Source: an uncultured Clostridia bacterium (GTDB lineage: Bacteria; Bacillota; Clostridia; Christensenellales; UBA3700). Taken from it: DNA of 43,704 nucleotides. Shown here in pieces: positions 16,004 through 25,539 of this stretch. Within the stretch, counting starts at the first letter, position 1; every line of letters begins with the position of its first letter. The position numbers and the translations under genes were made by a program. The stretch is from assembly GCA_947175555.1 (NCBI GenBank), contig CAMWNK010000008.1, positions 1 to 43,704 on the forward strand, in the 5' to 3' direction. The notes under the pieces were generated by a model, which saw nothing but the letters and a program-made list of their open reading frames with translations, was not told the DNA's origin and searched no databases.

Positions 16004-18835
16004 TTAATTCATATAACTCTTGCCCTCGAGTTTGTCCTTAAGATACTGACCAGTATAACTGCATTTAACCTTAGCAACTTCTTCGGGCGTGCCTTGCGCA
16101 ATAATTTTACCGCCTCTGCTGCCGCCCTCGGGTCCAAGGTCTATAATATGATCGGCAACCTTGATTACGTCAAGATTGTGCTCGATTACGATAACCGTAT
16201 TCCCATTATCTGCAAACTTATGGAGTATATCGATGAGCCTGCGTACGTCGTCGCTATGCAGTCCTGTAGTAGGCTCGTCGAGGATATATACCGTCTTGCC
16301 TGTGCTGCGCTTAGATAGCTCGGTAGCGAGCTTAACTCTTTGCGCTTCTCCGCCCGATAGCGTAGTAGCGGGTTGTCCCAGTTTGACGTATCCCAGTCCC
16401 ACATCCTTAAGAGTGCGTATCTTATTGTAAATCTGCGGAATATTGCGGAAAAACTCGCATGCTTCGTCTACAGTCATCTCAAGCACATCGTATATGCTCT
16501 TGCCCTTATACATAACTTGCAACGTCTCGCGATTGTATCGTCTGCCGCCGCACACCTCGCAAGGAACGTAAACGTCGGCAAGGAAGTGCATCTCTATCTT
16601 AATAATACCGTCTCCGCTGCAGTTCTCGCATCTGCCGCCCGATACGTTGAAGGAAAATCTACCCGCGCCGTATCCTCTTGCCTGCGCCTCTGGGAGCTTT
16701 GCAAACAGCTCGCGTATAGGAGTAAATACTCCCGTATAAGTTGCGGGGTTGGATCGAGGCGTCCTGCCTATGGGACTTTGATCAATCGAGATTACCTTAT
16801 CGAGATGCTCTATACCCTCTATGCCGTCGCACTCGAGATTGAGCGTCTTGGCACCGTTAAGCGCGGCAGCTAACGCAGGTCTGATTATCTCACCCACTAA
16901 AGAGCTCTTGCCGCTGCCCGACACGCCTGTTACTACCACCAGCTTGCCAAGCGGTATGCTCACGTCTATACCGCGCAGATTATTCTTCCTCGCGCCTTTG
17001 ACTGTTACGAACTTGCCGTTGCCTTCCCTTCGCTTTTCCGGCACGGGAATACTCTTCCTGCCGCTGAGATAATCGCCTGTGATAGAATGAGTACATGCGG
17101 CAACCTCAGTCGGTGTACCCGCAACTACGACTTCTCCGCCGTGCACACCCGCGTCGGGACCGATATCGACAATATAGTCCGCCTTACTCATAGTCTCCTC
17201 GTCATGCTCTACGACGATGAGCGTATTGCCCAAGTCGCGAAGGCGAGTGAGCGTCTCCAGCAACTTGCCGTTGTCTCTCTGATGCAAGCCTATGCTCGGC
17301 TCGTCCAATATATATAACACGCCCGTAAGTCCGCTTCCTATCTGTGTGGCAAGTCTTATACGCTGGCTCTCTCCTCCCGACAGAGTTGCCGAGGAACGGG
17401 AAAGCGTAAGATAATCCAGTCCTACGTTGATAAGGAAGTTGAGTCTTGCCTTAATCTCCTTGATAATTTGCGCGGCAATGATTGTCTGCGTCTCGCTAAG
17501 CTGCATAGAATCGAAAAAGTCGGGTAACGTACCTATCGGCATATCGCTGAGCTCGGCTATATTGCGTCCGCCGACGGTTACGCCCAACGCCTCTTTCTTA
17601 AGTCTCTTGCCGTGGCACACGTTGCAGGGCTCGGGCGACATGAAACGCTCCAGCTCCATCTTAGTAAGCTCGGAAGTAGTCTCTGTATATCTGCGCAGAA
17701 TAATATTGTATACTCCCTCATATTGCTTGCTAAAGAATCCGTTGTTGAATACGCCCCTCATGTCGGCGTCCAGAGGCTTATTGTCGCCGTACAGTACGAT
17801 ATCTTGAATCTTCTTTGGCAAATCCTTAAACGGCGTAGTGAGAGAAAAATTATACTTAGCCGCAAGCGCCTTTGTCATAGCGGCATTGACCTTGCAAGTA
17901 TCAAAGCTCCAGCCCTTGATATCGACGGCGCCATCTGCAAGCGACTTGTCCCACTTGACGAATTTATTGAGGTCGGGTACCTGTCTGAAACCAAGTCCCA
18001 AGCAGTGCGGACACGCCCCGAACGGAGAATTGAAGGAGAAAAATCTCGGCGTCAACTCTTCCATGCTGATATCGCAATCGGGACAGGCGTACTTGGTAGA
18101 ATACAGCGACGTCTCGCCGTCGCACTCGCTCTCGACAAGCCCTGCGCCCAGCTTGAGAGCCGCCTCCAAGCTATCCGTAAGTCTGCGCCCTATACCCTCT
18201 TTAATAACCAGTCTGTCAACGACAACGGATATGGTATGCTTGATATTCTTATCCAACGTCGCTTCCGCGCCGCCGTCGTCATACTCAATGCCGTCGATAA
18301 CCATGCGCATATAACCGCTGCGTCGCATACTCTCGAGCTGCTTGGTATACTCGCCCTTCCTACCTCTGACAACGGGCGCGATTATCTTTACTTTACTGCC
18401 CGCAGGATATGCCATTATCTTATCGGCTATCTGATCTACGCTCTGCTTTACAATCTCCTTGCCGCACTTAGGACAATGAGGTATGCCTATCCTTGCAAAA
18501 AGCAGTCGCATATAGTCGTATATTTCCGTTACCGTGCCCACCGTGGAGCGAGGATTGTGCGAAGTGGTCTTTTGGTCAATCGATATAGCGGGAGACAGTC
18601 CCTCTATCAAATCGACGTCGGGCTTGTCCATCTGTCCCAAAAATTGCCTTGCGTAAGAGGAAAGAGACTCTACGTATCTGCGCTGTCCCTCTGCAAATAT
18701 CGTATCGAACGCGAGCGACGACTTACCCGAGCCGCTCAGTCCCGTAAGCACGACCAACTTATTGCGCGGAATATCGATATCGATATTCTTGAGATTGTGA
18801 ACTCTTGCGCCTCTTATCTTAATATAATCCTGCAT
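16004..18835 (-). CDS. uvrA: excinuclease ABC subunit A
   Basis: UvrA is the damage-recognition ATPase of nucleotide-excision repair; it loads UvrB on damaged DNA. At 943 residues it has the usual length. It shows the N-terminal [18 protein letters not shown], Walker [15 protein letters not shown], a zinc-finger CPKCG, the first ABC signature [10 protein letters not shown], the second Walker [11 protein letters not shown], a second zinc module (CENCSGDG and [14 protein letters not shown]) and the second [10 protein letters not shown] with [10 protein letters not shown]. The ATG at 18835 is preferred because AGGTGG lies five bases before it; a GTG nine bases upstream is also in frame. It follows uvrB by 14 bp. 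Confidence 0.97.
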   Translation of the reverse strand: MQDYIKIRGARVHNLKNIDIDIPRNKLVVLTGLSGSGKSSLAFDTIFAEGQRRYVESLSSYARQFLGQMDKPDVDLIEGLSPAISIDQKTTSHNPRSTVGTVTEIYDYMRLLFARIGIPHCPKCGKEIVKQSVDQIADKIMAYPAGSKVKIIAPVVRGRKGEYTKQLESMRRSGYMRMVIDGIEYDDGGAEATLDKNIKHTISVVVDRLVIKEGIGRRLTDSLEAALKLGAGLVESECDGETSLYSTKYACPDCDISMEELTPRFFSFNSPFGACPHCLGLGFRQVPDLNKFVKWDKSLADGAVDIKGWSFDTCKVNAAMTKALAAKYNFSLTTPFKDLPKKIQDIVLYGDNKPLDADMRGVFNNGFFSKQYEGVYNIILRRYTETTSELTKMELERFMSPEPCNVCHGKRLKKEALGVTVGGRNIAELSDMPIGTLPDFFDSMQLSETQTIIAAQIIKEIKARLNFLINVGLDYLTLSRSSATLSGGESQRIRLATQIGSGLTGVLYILDEPSIGLHQRDNGKLLETLTRLRDLGNTLIVVEHDEETMSKADYIVDIGPDAGVHGGEVVVAGTPTEVAACTHSITGDYLSGRKSIPVPEKRREGNGKFVTVKGARKNNLRGIDVSIPLGKLVVVTGVSGSGKSSLVGEIIRPALAAALNGAKTLNLECDGIEGIEHLDKVISIDQSPIGRTPRSNPATYTGVFTPIRELFAKLPEAQARGYGAGRFSFNVSGGRCENCSGDGIIKIEMHFLADVYVPCEVCGGRRYNRETLQVMYKGKSIYDVLEMTVDEACEFFRNIPQIYNKIRTLKDVGLGYVKLGQPATTLSGGEAQRVKLATELSKRSTGKTVYILDEPTTGLHSDDVRRLIDILHKFADNGNTVIVIEHNLDVIKVADHIIDLGPEGGSRGGKIIAQGTPEEVAKVKCSYTGQYLKDKLEGKSYMN

Positions 18836-18849
18836 ATCTGCCACCTGCC

Positions 18850-20832
18850 TTACTTCTTCCTTTTTCCGTTATAACCGCCTTCGTCAAGCATCCTCTTGAG
18901 CAAGGCTATTTGCTCTCTGTATTTAATAGCCAACTCAAAGTCCTGACTAGACGCCGCAAGTTTCATGGACGAAGTGAGCCTGTCTATCTGCTTGATGAGG
19001 TCTGCTTTATCCACTGTTTGAGCGACGGGCTCGTCCACCTTCTTGCTTATCTCTATGGTATTGTTGATATCTTTGACAATCGTCTTGGGCACGATGCCGT
19101 GAGCCTCGTTATATGCCTGCTGTACGCCGCGGCGGCGCTCGGTCTCGTCTATTGCCCTGCGCATGCTGCCCGTAACAGTATCGGCATACATTATTACCTG
19201 AGCCTCGGCATTACGCGCCGCTCTGCCTATCGTCTGAATAAGCGAGGTTTCGCTGCGCAAAAAGCCCTCCTTATCGGCATCGAGAATGGCTACGAGCTTG
19301 ACCTCGGGTATATCCAATCCCTCTCTCAACAGATTGATGCCGACAAGCACGTCAAACTCCCCCTTGCGCAAATCCGTAATAATGGATATCCTCTCCAAAG
19401 TATCTACGTCGGAGTGCATATAGCGCACCTTGATATGATGCTCTTTCAAAAATGACGTTAAGTCCTCCGCCATCTTCTTTGTGAGCGTAGTTACTAAAAC
19501 TCTGCCGCCGTCCTCTATCACATCGTTGACAGAACATATCAAGTCGTCTATCTGCCCCTCTACGGGACGCACCTGCACTTTGGGATCGAGTAATCCGGTA
19601 GGTCTGATAAGCTGCTCCACGACTTGCCCTGCCTGCTCAAGCTCGTACGGCGCGGGAGTGGCCGATACGCATATCATCTGACCTATACGCTCGTCAAACT
19701 CGTCAAACTTAAGAGGTCTGTTATCGTAAGCCGCCGGCAGTCTGAAACCGAAATCCACAAGATTCTTCTTGCGGGATAAATCGCCGTTGTACATCGCGCG
19801 CAACTGGGGCAGCGTCATGTGGCTCTCGTCTACAAACAAGATAAAATCCTTAGGGAAAAAGTCAAGCAGCGTATAAGGCGGCTCGCCCTCCGACCTGCCG
19901 TCGAAATAGCGAGAATAATTCTCAATCCCGCTGCAATAGCCCATCTCCTTGATCATCTCCATATCGTAACTCACTCTCTCGCCTATGCGCTGAGCCTCGA
20001 TAAGTTTCCCTTGCGATTGGAAGTGAGCTACGCGCTCGTTCATGTCAAGCCCTATCTGCCTCAATGCCGCGTCTCGCTTGTCTTTAGCTACGACGTACTG
20101 AGTAGCGGGGAAAATATTGACGTGCTTGAGCGTGCACATGACTTGTGATGTGAGCGGATCAAACTGGACTATCTTATCCACCTCGTCGCCGAAAAACTCT
20201 ATCCTTATTGCAATCTTATCGTTTTCTACGGGAATAAGTTCGAGCACGTCGCCGCGCACCCTGAAAGTAGCGCGCGAAAAATCCACGTCCGACCTCTTAT
20301 ACTGTATCTCTATCAACCTGTCGATAAGCTCGTCCCTGTCGAGCGTAGCGCCCTCTCTTACGGATATCGCCATGCTGAAATATTCCATAGGCGCGCCCAA
20401 GCCGTATATACAAGATACCGACGCGACGACTATTACGTCCCTGCGCTCGCACAGCGCGCTGGTAGCGGAATTGCGCAGCCTGTCAATCTCGTCGTTGATA
20501 GACATGTCCTTCTCGATATAAGTATCGCTGCGCGGAATATAAGCCTCCGGCTGATAATAGTCGTAGTAACTTACGAAATATTCTACTCTGTTGTTAGGAA
20601 AAAACTCTCTAAACTCGTTGCACAGCTGCGCTGCAAGCGTCTTATTGTGAGCAATAACCAGCGCGGGCCTGTCGAGTTGCTTGATGACATTGGCCATAGT
20701 GAAGGTCTTACCGCTGCCCGTAACGCCGAGCAATACCTGAGTACGGAGACCGTCTCTTACGCCCTCTACGAGTTTATCTATTGCCTGCGGCTGATCTCCG
20801 CAGGGAGAAAACTTGGAATGCAACTCGAACAT
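18850..20832 (-). CDS. uvrB: excinuclease ABC subunit B
   Basis: UvrB is the helicase-like core of nucleotide-excision repair that holds the damaged strand for UvrC. 660 residues, normal length. It shows Walker A GVTGSGKT at 36-43, the damage-probing beta-hairpin region ([17 protein letters not shown]), [10 protein letters not shown], the helicase motifs [21 protein letters not shown] and QTIGRAARN, and the C-terminal UVR motif [18 protein letters not shown] that binds UvrC. The ATG has no Shine-Dalgarno; a good promoter ends nine bases before it, so the message is probably leaderless. First gene of the uvrB-uvrA operon. Confidence 0.97.
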   Translation of the reverse strand: MFELHSKFSPCGDQPQAIDKLVEGVRDGLRTQVLLGVTGSGKTFTMANVIKQLDRPALVIAHNKTLAAQLCNEFREFFPNNRVEYFVSYYDYYQPEAYIPRSDTYIEKDMSINDEIDRLRNSATSALCERRDVIVVASVSCIYGLGAPMEYFSMAISVREGATLDRDELIDRLIEIQYKRSDVDFSRATFRVRGDVLELIPVENDKIAIRIEFFGDEVDKIVQFDPLTSQVMCTLKHVNIFPATQYVVAKDKRDAALRQIGLDMNERVAHFQSQGKLIEAQRIGERVSYDMEMIKEMGYCSGIENYSRYFDGRSEGEPPYTLLDFFPKDFILFVDESHMTLPQLRAMYNGDLSRKKNLVDFGFRLPAAYDNRPLKFDEFDERIGQMICVSATPAPYELEQAGQVVEQLIRPTGLLDPKVQVRPVEGQIDDLICSVNDVIEDGGRVLVTTLTKKMAEDLTSFLKEHHIKVRYMHSDVDTLERISIITDLRKGEFDVLVGINLLREGLDIPEVKLVAILDADKEGFLRSETSLIQTIGRAARNAEAQVIMYADTVTGSMRRAIDETERRRGVQQAYNEAHGIVPKTIVKDINNTIEISKKVDEPVAQTVDKADLIKQIDRLTSSMKLAASSQDFELAIKYREQIALLKRMLDEGGYNGKRKK

Positions 20833-20841
20833 ATCGTATGT

Positions 20842-20870
20842 ATTTTAGCACATATGTTCACAATGCGCAA
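20842..20870 (-). promoter_or_regulatory. uvrB promoter with LexA-like operator
   Basis: On the minus strand TTGCGC (20870-20865), a 17-bp spacer and extended -10 TGC-TAAAAT (20847-20842). Between them, on the plus strand, GCAC-ATAT-GTTC at 20848-20859 is one base from the Gram-positive SOS box core GAAC-N4-GTTC. The predicted transcription start falls within about three bases of the ATG. SOS control of uvrBA is known in Bacillus; its presence here is inference from this box. Confidence 0.5.
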
Positions 20871-20874
20871 GCGA

Positions 20875-21237
20875 TTAGGAGAATATATGCTTCAATATCG
20901 CGCCGATAGCAAAGCTCAGGCACGCTCCCGCAACCGTGAGCACAATCTTAAACACGACCGCCCTCTTCTCGCTCTTGACTTGACGGATAAAGGCGTAGCC
21001 GTTCTGATGCAGAGTAAAGCAATAATATTTATCGCCCTTCTTATCTGTCTCTATAACTTCAAAATAATCGTCTATCTCAAGCGAGCGCAGATATGCGGGC
21101 AAGTCGTCTCTATCGAACTTTACGCCGTAGGGAATACTCTTGAGCAAATCTATAGGACGGATAAGACACGTACCGTTCTTATCCGCTGCCTGATTGTAAA
21201 CTGCGGTCATAACCGCCTTCTGCACTCTATTTATCAT
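20875..21237 (-). CDS. small winged-helix-like protein with C-terminal TM
   Basis: 120 residues. Residues 1-85 look like a winged-helix fold: QKAVMTAVYNQAAD, RPIDLLKSIPYG, DLPAYLRSLEIDDYFEVIETD and YYCFTLHQNGYAFIRQ, where the last element reads like the wing and final helix. Residues about 92-118 form one transmembrane segment. I associate the layout with a conserved clostridial protein of unknown role; the name of the family is not certain. It starts one base after the preceding related gene, whose GGGAG lies 12 bases upstream. It is the last gene of the run from the ECF S-component through hom. Confidence 0.75.
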   Translation of the reverse strand: MINRVQKAVMTAVYNQAADKNGTCLIRPIDLLKSIPYGVKFDRDDLPAYLRSLEIDDYFEVIETDKKGDKYYCFTLHQNGYAFIRQVKSEKRAVVFKIVLTVAGACLSFAIGAILKHIFS

Positions 21238-21238
21238 A

Positions 21239-21661
21239 TCAAGCGACAGCTCCCATTATAAGATATATTATCGCTCCGCCTATTACGCCGCCGAAAAGCC
21301 CGACGACTGCGGATATCACAACGTTCTTAATCTTATCCCAGCCTTTCTTCTCTCGCGAAGCGGGAAGAGCGGCAATCTGCTGCTCTCCGCTATCCGTATC
21401 GCCTCTGTCGATGCCGCTGTCTACGTCCGCCTTAAGCCTTGCGGCAAGCGTCCTTCCGGCGCGAGTAATACACAGACATATCTGATCCTCATCCCTGTAC
21501 TTAACGATAATAAATCCGCCGCTCGTAAGCATATCTATGGCTTCGCCCACGTCGGATAAGTCAAGTCCTTGAGTTATATCCGACAAGTCGAGCACGGCAT
21601 AATTAAAGCCTGTCAAAGACTTATCGAGATTGATGAGTAAATCTCTGCCTGCTTGATTCAT
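21239..21661 (-). CDS. winged-helix-like protein with C-terminal TM, paralogue of next gene
   Basis: 140 residues. The first 80 resemble a winged-helix domain (DVGEAIDMLTSGGFIIVKYRD, then ICLCITRAGRTLAARL). A charged linker (about 80-110, SGIDRGDTDSGEQQ) leads to one Gly-rich C-terminal transmembrane segment (NVVISAVVGLFGGVIGGAII). Layout and the 'hydrophobic-T-x-x-G' end of the domain match the downstream 120-residue protein, so the two are probably diverged paralogues. Start ATG lies 3 bp after the hom stop. No known function. Confidence 0.7.
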   Translation of the reverse strand: MNQAGRDLLINLDKSLTGFNYAVLDLSDITQGLDLSDVGEAIDMLTSGGFIIVKYRDEDQICLCITRAGRTLAARLKADVDSGIDRGDTDSGEQQIAALPASREKKGWDKIKNVVISAVVGLFGGVIGGAIIYLIMGAVA

Positions 21662-21664
21662 TAC

Positions 21665-22939
21665 TTACTTCTCTACTCTGATAACGTTTTCCACGCTGAT
21701 GACGTTGTCCAGTCTCGATATCTCCTCGACGGACGCTTTCATAGCCGCCTCGTGCGTCATGTGAGTGATAAATATAACGGTGATGACGTCGTTACCCTCG
21801 TCCTGACGCATTCTTGCGATAGATACCTTATGCTTCTTAAATACGTTGGCAACGTCTGCAAGAACGCCCGATACGTCATGCACCGTCATGCGCAGATAGT
21901 ATTCGCTCTCGAAGTCTGCGACTATATCCGTCTTTTTGACTATATCGTTCATCTCGGAGTAACGGGCATGCTCGGAATTTCTTGCGCAATAAATGACGTC
22001 TGATACTATTGCGCTACCTGTAGGCAGCTCGCCCGCTCCGCGTCCGTAGAGCATAACGTCGCCCACCGCGTCGCCCACTACGAACACTCCGTTGAATGAA
22101 TCGTTGACGTTGGCAAGAGGGTGAGACTTGGGCAGGAATACGGGATGTACTCTCGCCTCGATTTTTCCGCCCGACCTGTTCTTGGCTATGGCAAGCAACT
22201 TGATGACGTAGCCCAGCTCGTCCGCGATGCGCATATCCTCTGCCGTGATATGAGTAATACCCTCTCTGTAAATCATGTCCGCAGGTACGCGCTTATTGAA
22301 CGCAAGACTTGCAAGGATGCTCAGCTTATAGCTTGAATCGAAGCCTTCCACGTCCGCCTCGGGATTAGCCTCGGCATAACCGAGAGCCTGAGCGTCTTTA
22401 AGCACGTCCTTATAGTCGGCTCCTTCCTTAGCCATTCTCGTAAGAATATAATTGGTAGTACCGTTGATTATGGTCTTAATCTCAAGTATCTTATTGGCCT
22501 GCATTGCAGCAGTCATAACCCTTATTATGGGCATACCGCCGCCTGTGGTAGCCTCGTAATAAAGACCTGCTCCGCTCCTCGCGGCAACAGCCTCAAGCTC
22601 TGTCCAGCTCTTGGAGAACATCTCCTTATTGGAAGTTACGATACTCTTGCCCGCCTCAAGGCACTTGAGCAAGAACGTCTTGGCAGGCTCGAGACCGCCC
22701 ATGCACTCCACTACTATATCTACGTCCTTATTGGCTGCGATATCGTCGATGGATGCAGCGAGCAAAGACCTGTCCGCTCCTACCGCGTCCAACCTCTCGG
22801 GCACTTTATCAAGCATGGCTACGACTTCGGCGTCTACGCCGTACTCTTCTGCAATCGCCTGCTTTCTGTCGCGTAAAATCTTATAAGTTCCGCCTCCGAC
22901 GACGCCCATTCCGAGTATTGCAACTCCTACTTTCTTCAT
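21665..22939 (-). CDS. hom: homoserine dehydrogenase with C-terminal ACT domain
   Basis: Reduces aspartate semialdehyde to homoserine with NAD(P)H, the branch point to threonine and methionine. 424 residues: Rossmann motif GMGVVGGG, central catalytic part with TTGGGMPIIR, NGTTNYILTRM and FDSSYKLSILA, and GRGAGELPTGSAIVSD; the C-terminal 75 residues form an ACT regulatory domain (YYLRMTVHDVSGVLADVANVF), the usual feedback site for threonine. The ATG at 22939 is chosen because AAAGGAG lies seven bases before it; an in-frame ATG six bases upstream sits only one base from that site. The site lies inside the end of coaX. Confidence 0.95.
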   Translation of the reverse strand: MKKVGVAILGMGVVGGGTYKILRDRKQAIAEEYGVDAEVVAMLDKVPERLDAVGADRSLLAASIDDIAANKDVDIVVECMGGLEPAKTFLLKCLEAGKSIVTSNKEMFSKSWTELEAVAARSGAGLYYEATTGGGMPIIRVMTAAMQANKILEIKTIINGTTNYILTRMAKEGADYKDVLKDAQALGYAEANPEADVEGFDSSYKLSILASLAFNKRVPADMIYREGITHITAEDMRIADELGYVIKLLAIAKNRSGGKIEARVHPVFLPKSHPLANVNDSFNGVFVVGDAVGDVMLYGRGAGELPTGSAIVSDVIYCARNSEHARYSEMNDIVKKTDIVADFESEYYLRMTVHDVSGVLADVANVFKKHKVSIARMRQDEGNDVITVIFITHMTHEAAMKASVEEISRLDNVISVENVIRVEK

Positions 22940-22941
22940 TG

Positions 22942-23727
22942 TCATTCTCCTTTACCGATGTTAGCATCATATATTATTTTCAGTCCCTTGAGAGTAAGAG
23001 ACCTGTCTGTTATGTCAATAATCTTATCTTGCAGGACAGATTTAACCACTTCGCTGAGTCCGCCCGTGGCTACGACCTTTACGTCCTCGCGGCCGCATTC
23101 GCTCTTCATCTGCTCTATGATGTACTTGACCAGCCCCGCAAAGCCGTATATCAATCCCGCCTGCATATTCGTGCCCGTAGTACGGTTGATGACGCGATCG
23201 GGCTTGATGAGCTCTATGCTGGGGAGCTTAGCAGTCTTTTCCACAAGACTGTCCAAACTTGTCTTTATCCCTGGGGCTATGCAACCTCCCATATACTCGC
23301 CGCCCTCTGCAACGTAATTGAACACCGTAGCCGTGCCGAAGTCCACCACTATGCAAGGCGCGCCGTACAGCCTGTATGCGGCAACGGAATTGACAATCCT
23401 GTCTGCGCCGAGCTCTTGGGGATTGGTATACTTGATATTAAGCCCCGTCTTGATTCCCACGCCGACAACCATAGGGCTGCGACCGAGATAATATCTGCAA
23501 GCGTGCTCTACGGTATAATTCAATTCCGGCTGAACAGAGGAAATAATCACGCCCTCGATATCGGAAGTAGTCAACATACTGTCCGACATCACCATGCGTA
23601 AATTGACGCCGAACTCGTCCGCCGTATGAGAGGTGCGGACAGAGAATCTGAACGCATTGATAAGCTCGTTGCCGTTGAACACGCCTATCTTGATATTGGT
23701 ATTGCCTATATCTATCGCTATTATCAT
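22942..23727 (-). CDS. coaX: type III pantothenate kinase
   Basis: Phosphorylates pantothenate as the first step of coenzyme A synthesis. 261 residues, the usual size for CoaX. The N-terminal phosphate-binding DIGNTNIKIGVF, central ELGADRIVNSVAAY, VDFGTATVFNYV and the GGCIAPGIKTSLDSL segment are family hallmarks, and the catalytic Asp of GADR is present. It starts one base after the ECF S-component gene and ends 2 bp before hom. The ATG has no good ribosome-binding site, so coupling to the upstream gene is likely. Confidence 0.95.
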   Translation of the reverse strand: MIIAIDIGNTNIKIGVFNGNELINAFRFSVRTSHTADEFGVNLRMVMSDSMLTTSDIEGVIISSVQPELNYTVEHACRYYLGRSPMVVGVGIKTGLNIKYTNPQELGADRIVNSVAAYRLYGAPCIVVDFGTATVFNYVAEGGEYMGGCIAPGIKTSLDSLVEKTAKLPSIELIKPDRVINRTTGTNMQAGLIYGFAGLVKYIIEQMKSECGREDVKVVATGGLSEVVKSVLQDKIIDITDRSLTLKGLKIIYDANIGKGE

Positions 23728-23728
23728 A

Positions 23729-24505
23729 TTATCGGTTATTATTGCCTTCTATTTCGTTTACTGCCCGATCTTCCAAGCAAGGCGTATCTTCATTGCGACA
23801 ATTATCGATATCGCCGAGCTCCTTGTCAACGGGCGCGCGCTTTAGTTTCCTCTTGCTCTTGATGCCGTACCCCGCCTTGTCGATAGCTGCAGCTATAGGC
23901 GGAACCAAGACTGTAAAGGCGACTGCCTCTATCACTGCGTTGATTACCACCGCGCCTTCAAAAAACGCCATAGGCAAATTGCTGTCTATCGGCATATTGC
24001 CTACTATATAGCACAGCCAAATATTCAAAGACACGAGCAACGTATTGCTGAGCGTCCCGAGCAGACACGCCGCTATCGCAAAGCCTGCGCGCATGGCGTA
24101 TGCCTTGCTCTTTGCCTGCTTATATTCCGCATCGCCGGGCTTTACGGCGTCGTATCCATTAAGATAAGATGACGCGAGCCTCAGCAATCCGTGATATAAT
24201 CCGTATGCCACCAAGCCTACCGCAAGCCGAGGCACTATACCGACTAAGGGATTGCGGAATATCGCGGCGACGGGACTTGCCGACACGAACGCCGACGCCC
24301 ATAACCCTATCGCCATAATCAAAGTCAATATTGCCGTAATACCGAAGCTCTGCACGAGCGCGGATATCAATATAGGCACCAGACACATCGCAAGGCTTAT
24401 ACCCGATATGGATACGGGGACGCAAATAAAAATAATTACAAGCGCAAGCAACATTGCGAGCACGGCGACTTTACCTGCCGACTTACGCGAGGACTTATTG
24501 CTCAT
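23729..24505 (-). CDS. ECF transporter S-component, likely pantothenate-specific
   Basis: 258 residues with about six hydrophobic segments, the size and profile of a substrate-binding S-component of an energy-coupling-factor vitamin transporter. The N-terminus has KVAVLAMLLALVIIF and the middle PVAAIFRNPLVGIVPRLAVGL, which resembles the RNPL/P-R-L pattern of S-components. It is directly upstream of coaX with a one-base gap, so pantothenate uptake is the best guess; this is inference. The ATPases and T-component are not in the window and are presumably shared. GGAGAG precedes the ATG by six bases. The promoter lies at 24617-24645. Confidence 0.8.
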   Translation of the reverse strand: MSNKSSRKSAGKVAVLAMLLALVIIFICVPVSISGISLAMCLVPILISALVQSFGITAILTLIMAIGLWASAFVSASPVAAIFRNPLVGIVPRLAVGLVAYGLYHGLLRLASSYLNGYDAVKPGDAEYKQAKSKAYAMRAGFAIAACLLGTLSNTLLVSLNIWLCYIVGNMPIDSNLPMAFFEGAVVINAVIEAVAFTVLVPPIAAAIDKAGYGIKSKRKLKRAPVDKELGDIDNCRNEDTPCLEDRAVNEIEGNNNR

Positions 24506-24616
24506 TATACACTCTCCGATTGGGCTCTGACGATACCCATCACAAGTAAATTAAAAGATAATCGATATTGGCATACGACCGATTGACGTATCGCTGCCGT
24601 CTATACCTTTCGTAAT

Positions 24617-24645
24617 ATTATAACAAATGGATAGAAATATATCAA
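24617..24645 (-). promoter_or_regulatory. promoter of the ECF-coaX-hom operon
   Basis: TTGATA (24645-24640), 17-bp spacer and perfect TATAAT (24622-24617) on the minus strand. The leader of about 105 nt contains possible alternative pairings (a GATAC and a later GTATC), but no riboswitch that I recognise. Confidence 0.65.
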
Positions 24646-24653
24646 GAGAAACG

Positions 24654-25118
24654 CTATATATTAACGCGCAAAGTAAGCAGCGACATGATTGCCAAATATA
24701 TATGCCATAGCGTAATAGGAGCAAATATCAAGCCGCATATCCAATCTTTCATGAGTAAAATTACGCCGAGCCCAACGGAGTATACGGCAATAATCAATGC
24801 TACGCTCAATCCTCCGACCAGCGACGACGCGCCCATAAATACTACGGTCCAAATAATGTAAAATAGACATATTGCGGCAACTGCTGCCGCATATCTGCCC
24901 GCTCCCCCTACTATCAATCTCGACATTACCGCAATCAGTAATACGTAAGCGAAAGCGCAACCTGCAGAAACAATCACGCCGGATATTCCGTATGGCAACT
25001 TAACCGAAGAAAATACGTCGGTTTTGATATTGATAAATGAGCAAATTGCGCCGCACGCAAGCGCTATCGCCATAGCAAACGCAAGCGCCCACATATACTT
25101 AACCCACTTGATGGACAT
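24654..25118 (-). CDS. TspO/MBR-like membrane protein, divergent
   Basis: 154 residues with five hydrophobic segments, the size and topology of TspO/MBR tryptophan-rich sensory proteins. Elements in the right places: LPYGISGVIVSAGCAFAYVLL (for the PP-W-hydrophobic-Y loop and second helix), FYIIWTVVFM, and the C-terminal FAPITLWHIYLAIMSLLTLRVN (for the P-hydrophobic-W-LN end). Most of the conserved tryptophans are replaced, so porphyrin binding as in classical TspO is doubtful. The ATG at 25118 is chosen; a TTG nine bases upstream is in frame. There is no ribosome-binding site. Confidence 0.6.
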   Translation of the reverse strand: MSIKWVKYMWALAFAMAIALACGAICSFINIKTDVFSSVKLPYGISGVIVSAGCAFAYVLLIAVMSRLIVGGAGRYAAAVAAICLFYIIWTVVFMGASSLVGGLSVALIIAVYSVGLGVILLMKDWICGLIFAPITLWHIYLAIMSLLTLRVNI

Positions 25119-25178
25119 ATAATACAATATGCTTGTCTTAAAGCGGTAATGACGAAAAATCCGTATTAAATCAATAAA

Positions 25179-25439
25179 TCAACTGCTCTGTCTAAAACGC
25201 TTGGGCGTACGCGAACACATGACAAAACGTATATAATTGACGCAATCCCAAACTATATCGATACATACTATCGGGATAAAGACGCACGCAAGCCAATCCG
25301 TAAGCAAATCCTTGAATACAAACTGAACGCACAGCCACATAATGAATATAATAGGCGCGCTGAGATATATCCAAAACTTGTATATAATCGGCTTAGCGGG
25401 AAAATCGATAAGCCATGTAAATACGTTATACGCTTGCAT
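25179..25439 (-). CDS. 86-residue membrane protein, apparently leaderless
   Basis: Two or three hydrophobic segments (AKPIIYKFWIYLSAPIIFIMWL and WLACVFIPIVCIDIVW) and a basic C-terminal tail. I recognise no family. The reading frame stays open upstream, but the preceding gene's terminator lies there, so ATG 25439 is the realistic start. A near-consensus promoter ends exactly six bases before this ATG, placing the transcription start at or on the A of ATG; no ribosome-binding site exists. The gene lies just upstream of, and on the same strand as, the TspO-like gene with about 60 bp between, so both may share this promoter. Confidence 0.6.
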   Translation of the reverse strand: MQAYNVFTWLIDFPAKPIIYKFWIYLSAPIIFIMWLCVQFVFKDLLTDWLACVFIPIVCIDIVWDCVNYIRFVMCSRTPKRFRQSS

Positions 25440-25445
25440 ATCTAC

Positions 25446-25474
25446 ATTATAACCCACAACCGCCGTAAAATCAA
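25446..25474 (-). promoter_or_regulatory. promoter abutting the 86-residue protein start
   Basis: TTGATT (25474-25469), 17-bp spacer and perfect TATAAT (25451-25446), then six bases to the ATG. This geometry predicts a message with no leader. Confidence 0.6.
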
Positions 25475-25503
25475 CAAAGACGTATATTTTATAAGCATTT
25501 GAC

Positions 25504-25539
25504 GTAAAAAAATAGCAATCCCGAATTGATCGGGATTGC
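25504..25539 (-). terminator. intrinsic terminator of the high-cysteine protein gene
   Basis: Stem of 10 bp (25539-25530 with 25524-25515), 5-nt loop, followed on the minus strand by a run of T (TATTTTTTTA). A second small hairpin (GCCGC/GCGGC) lies just upstream at about 25546-25561. Confidence 0.85.

Noticed and set aside
17612..18874. Long plus-strand open frame (420 codons) opposite uvrA
   Set aside because: Mirror of a highly conserved gene; no ribosome-binding site and no recognisable protein.
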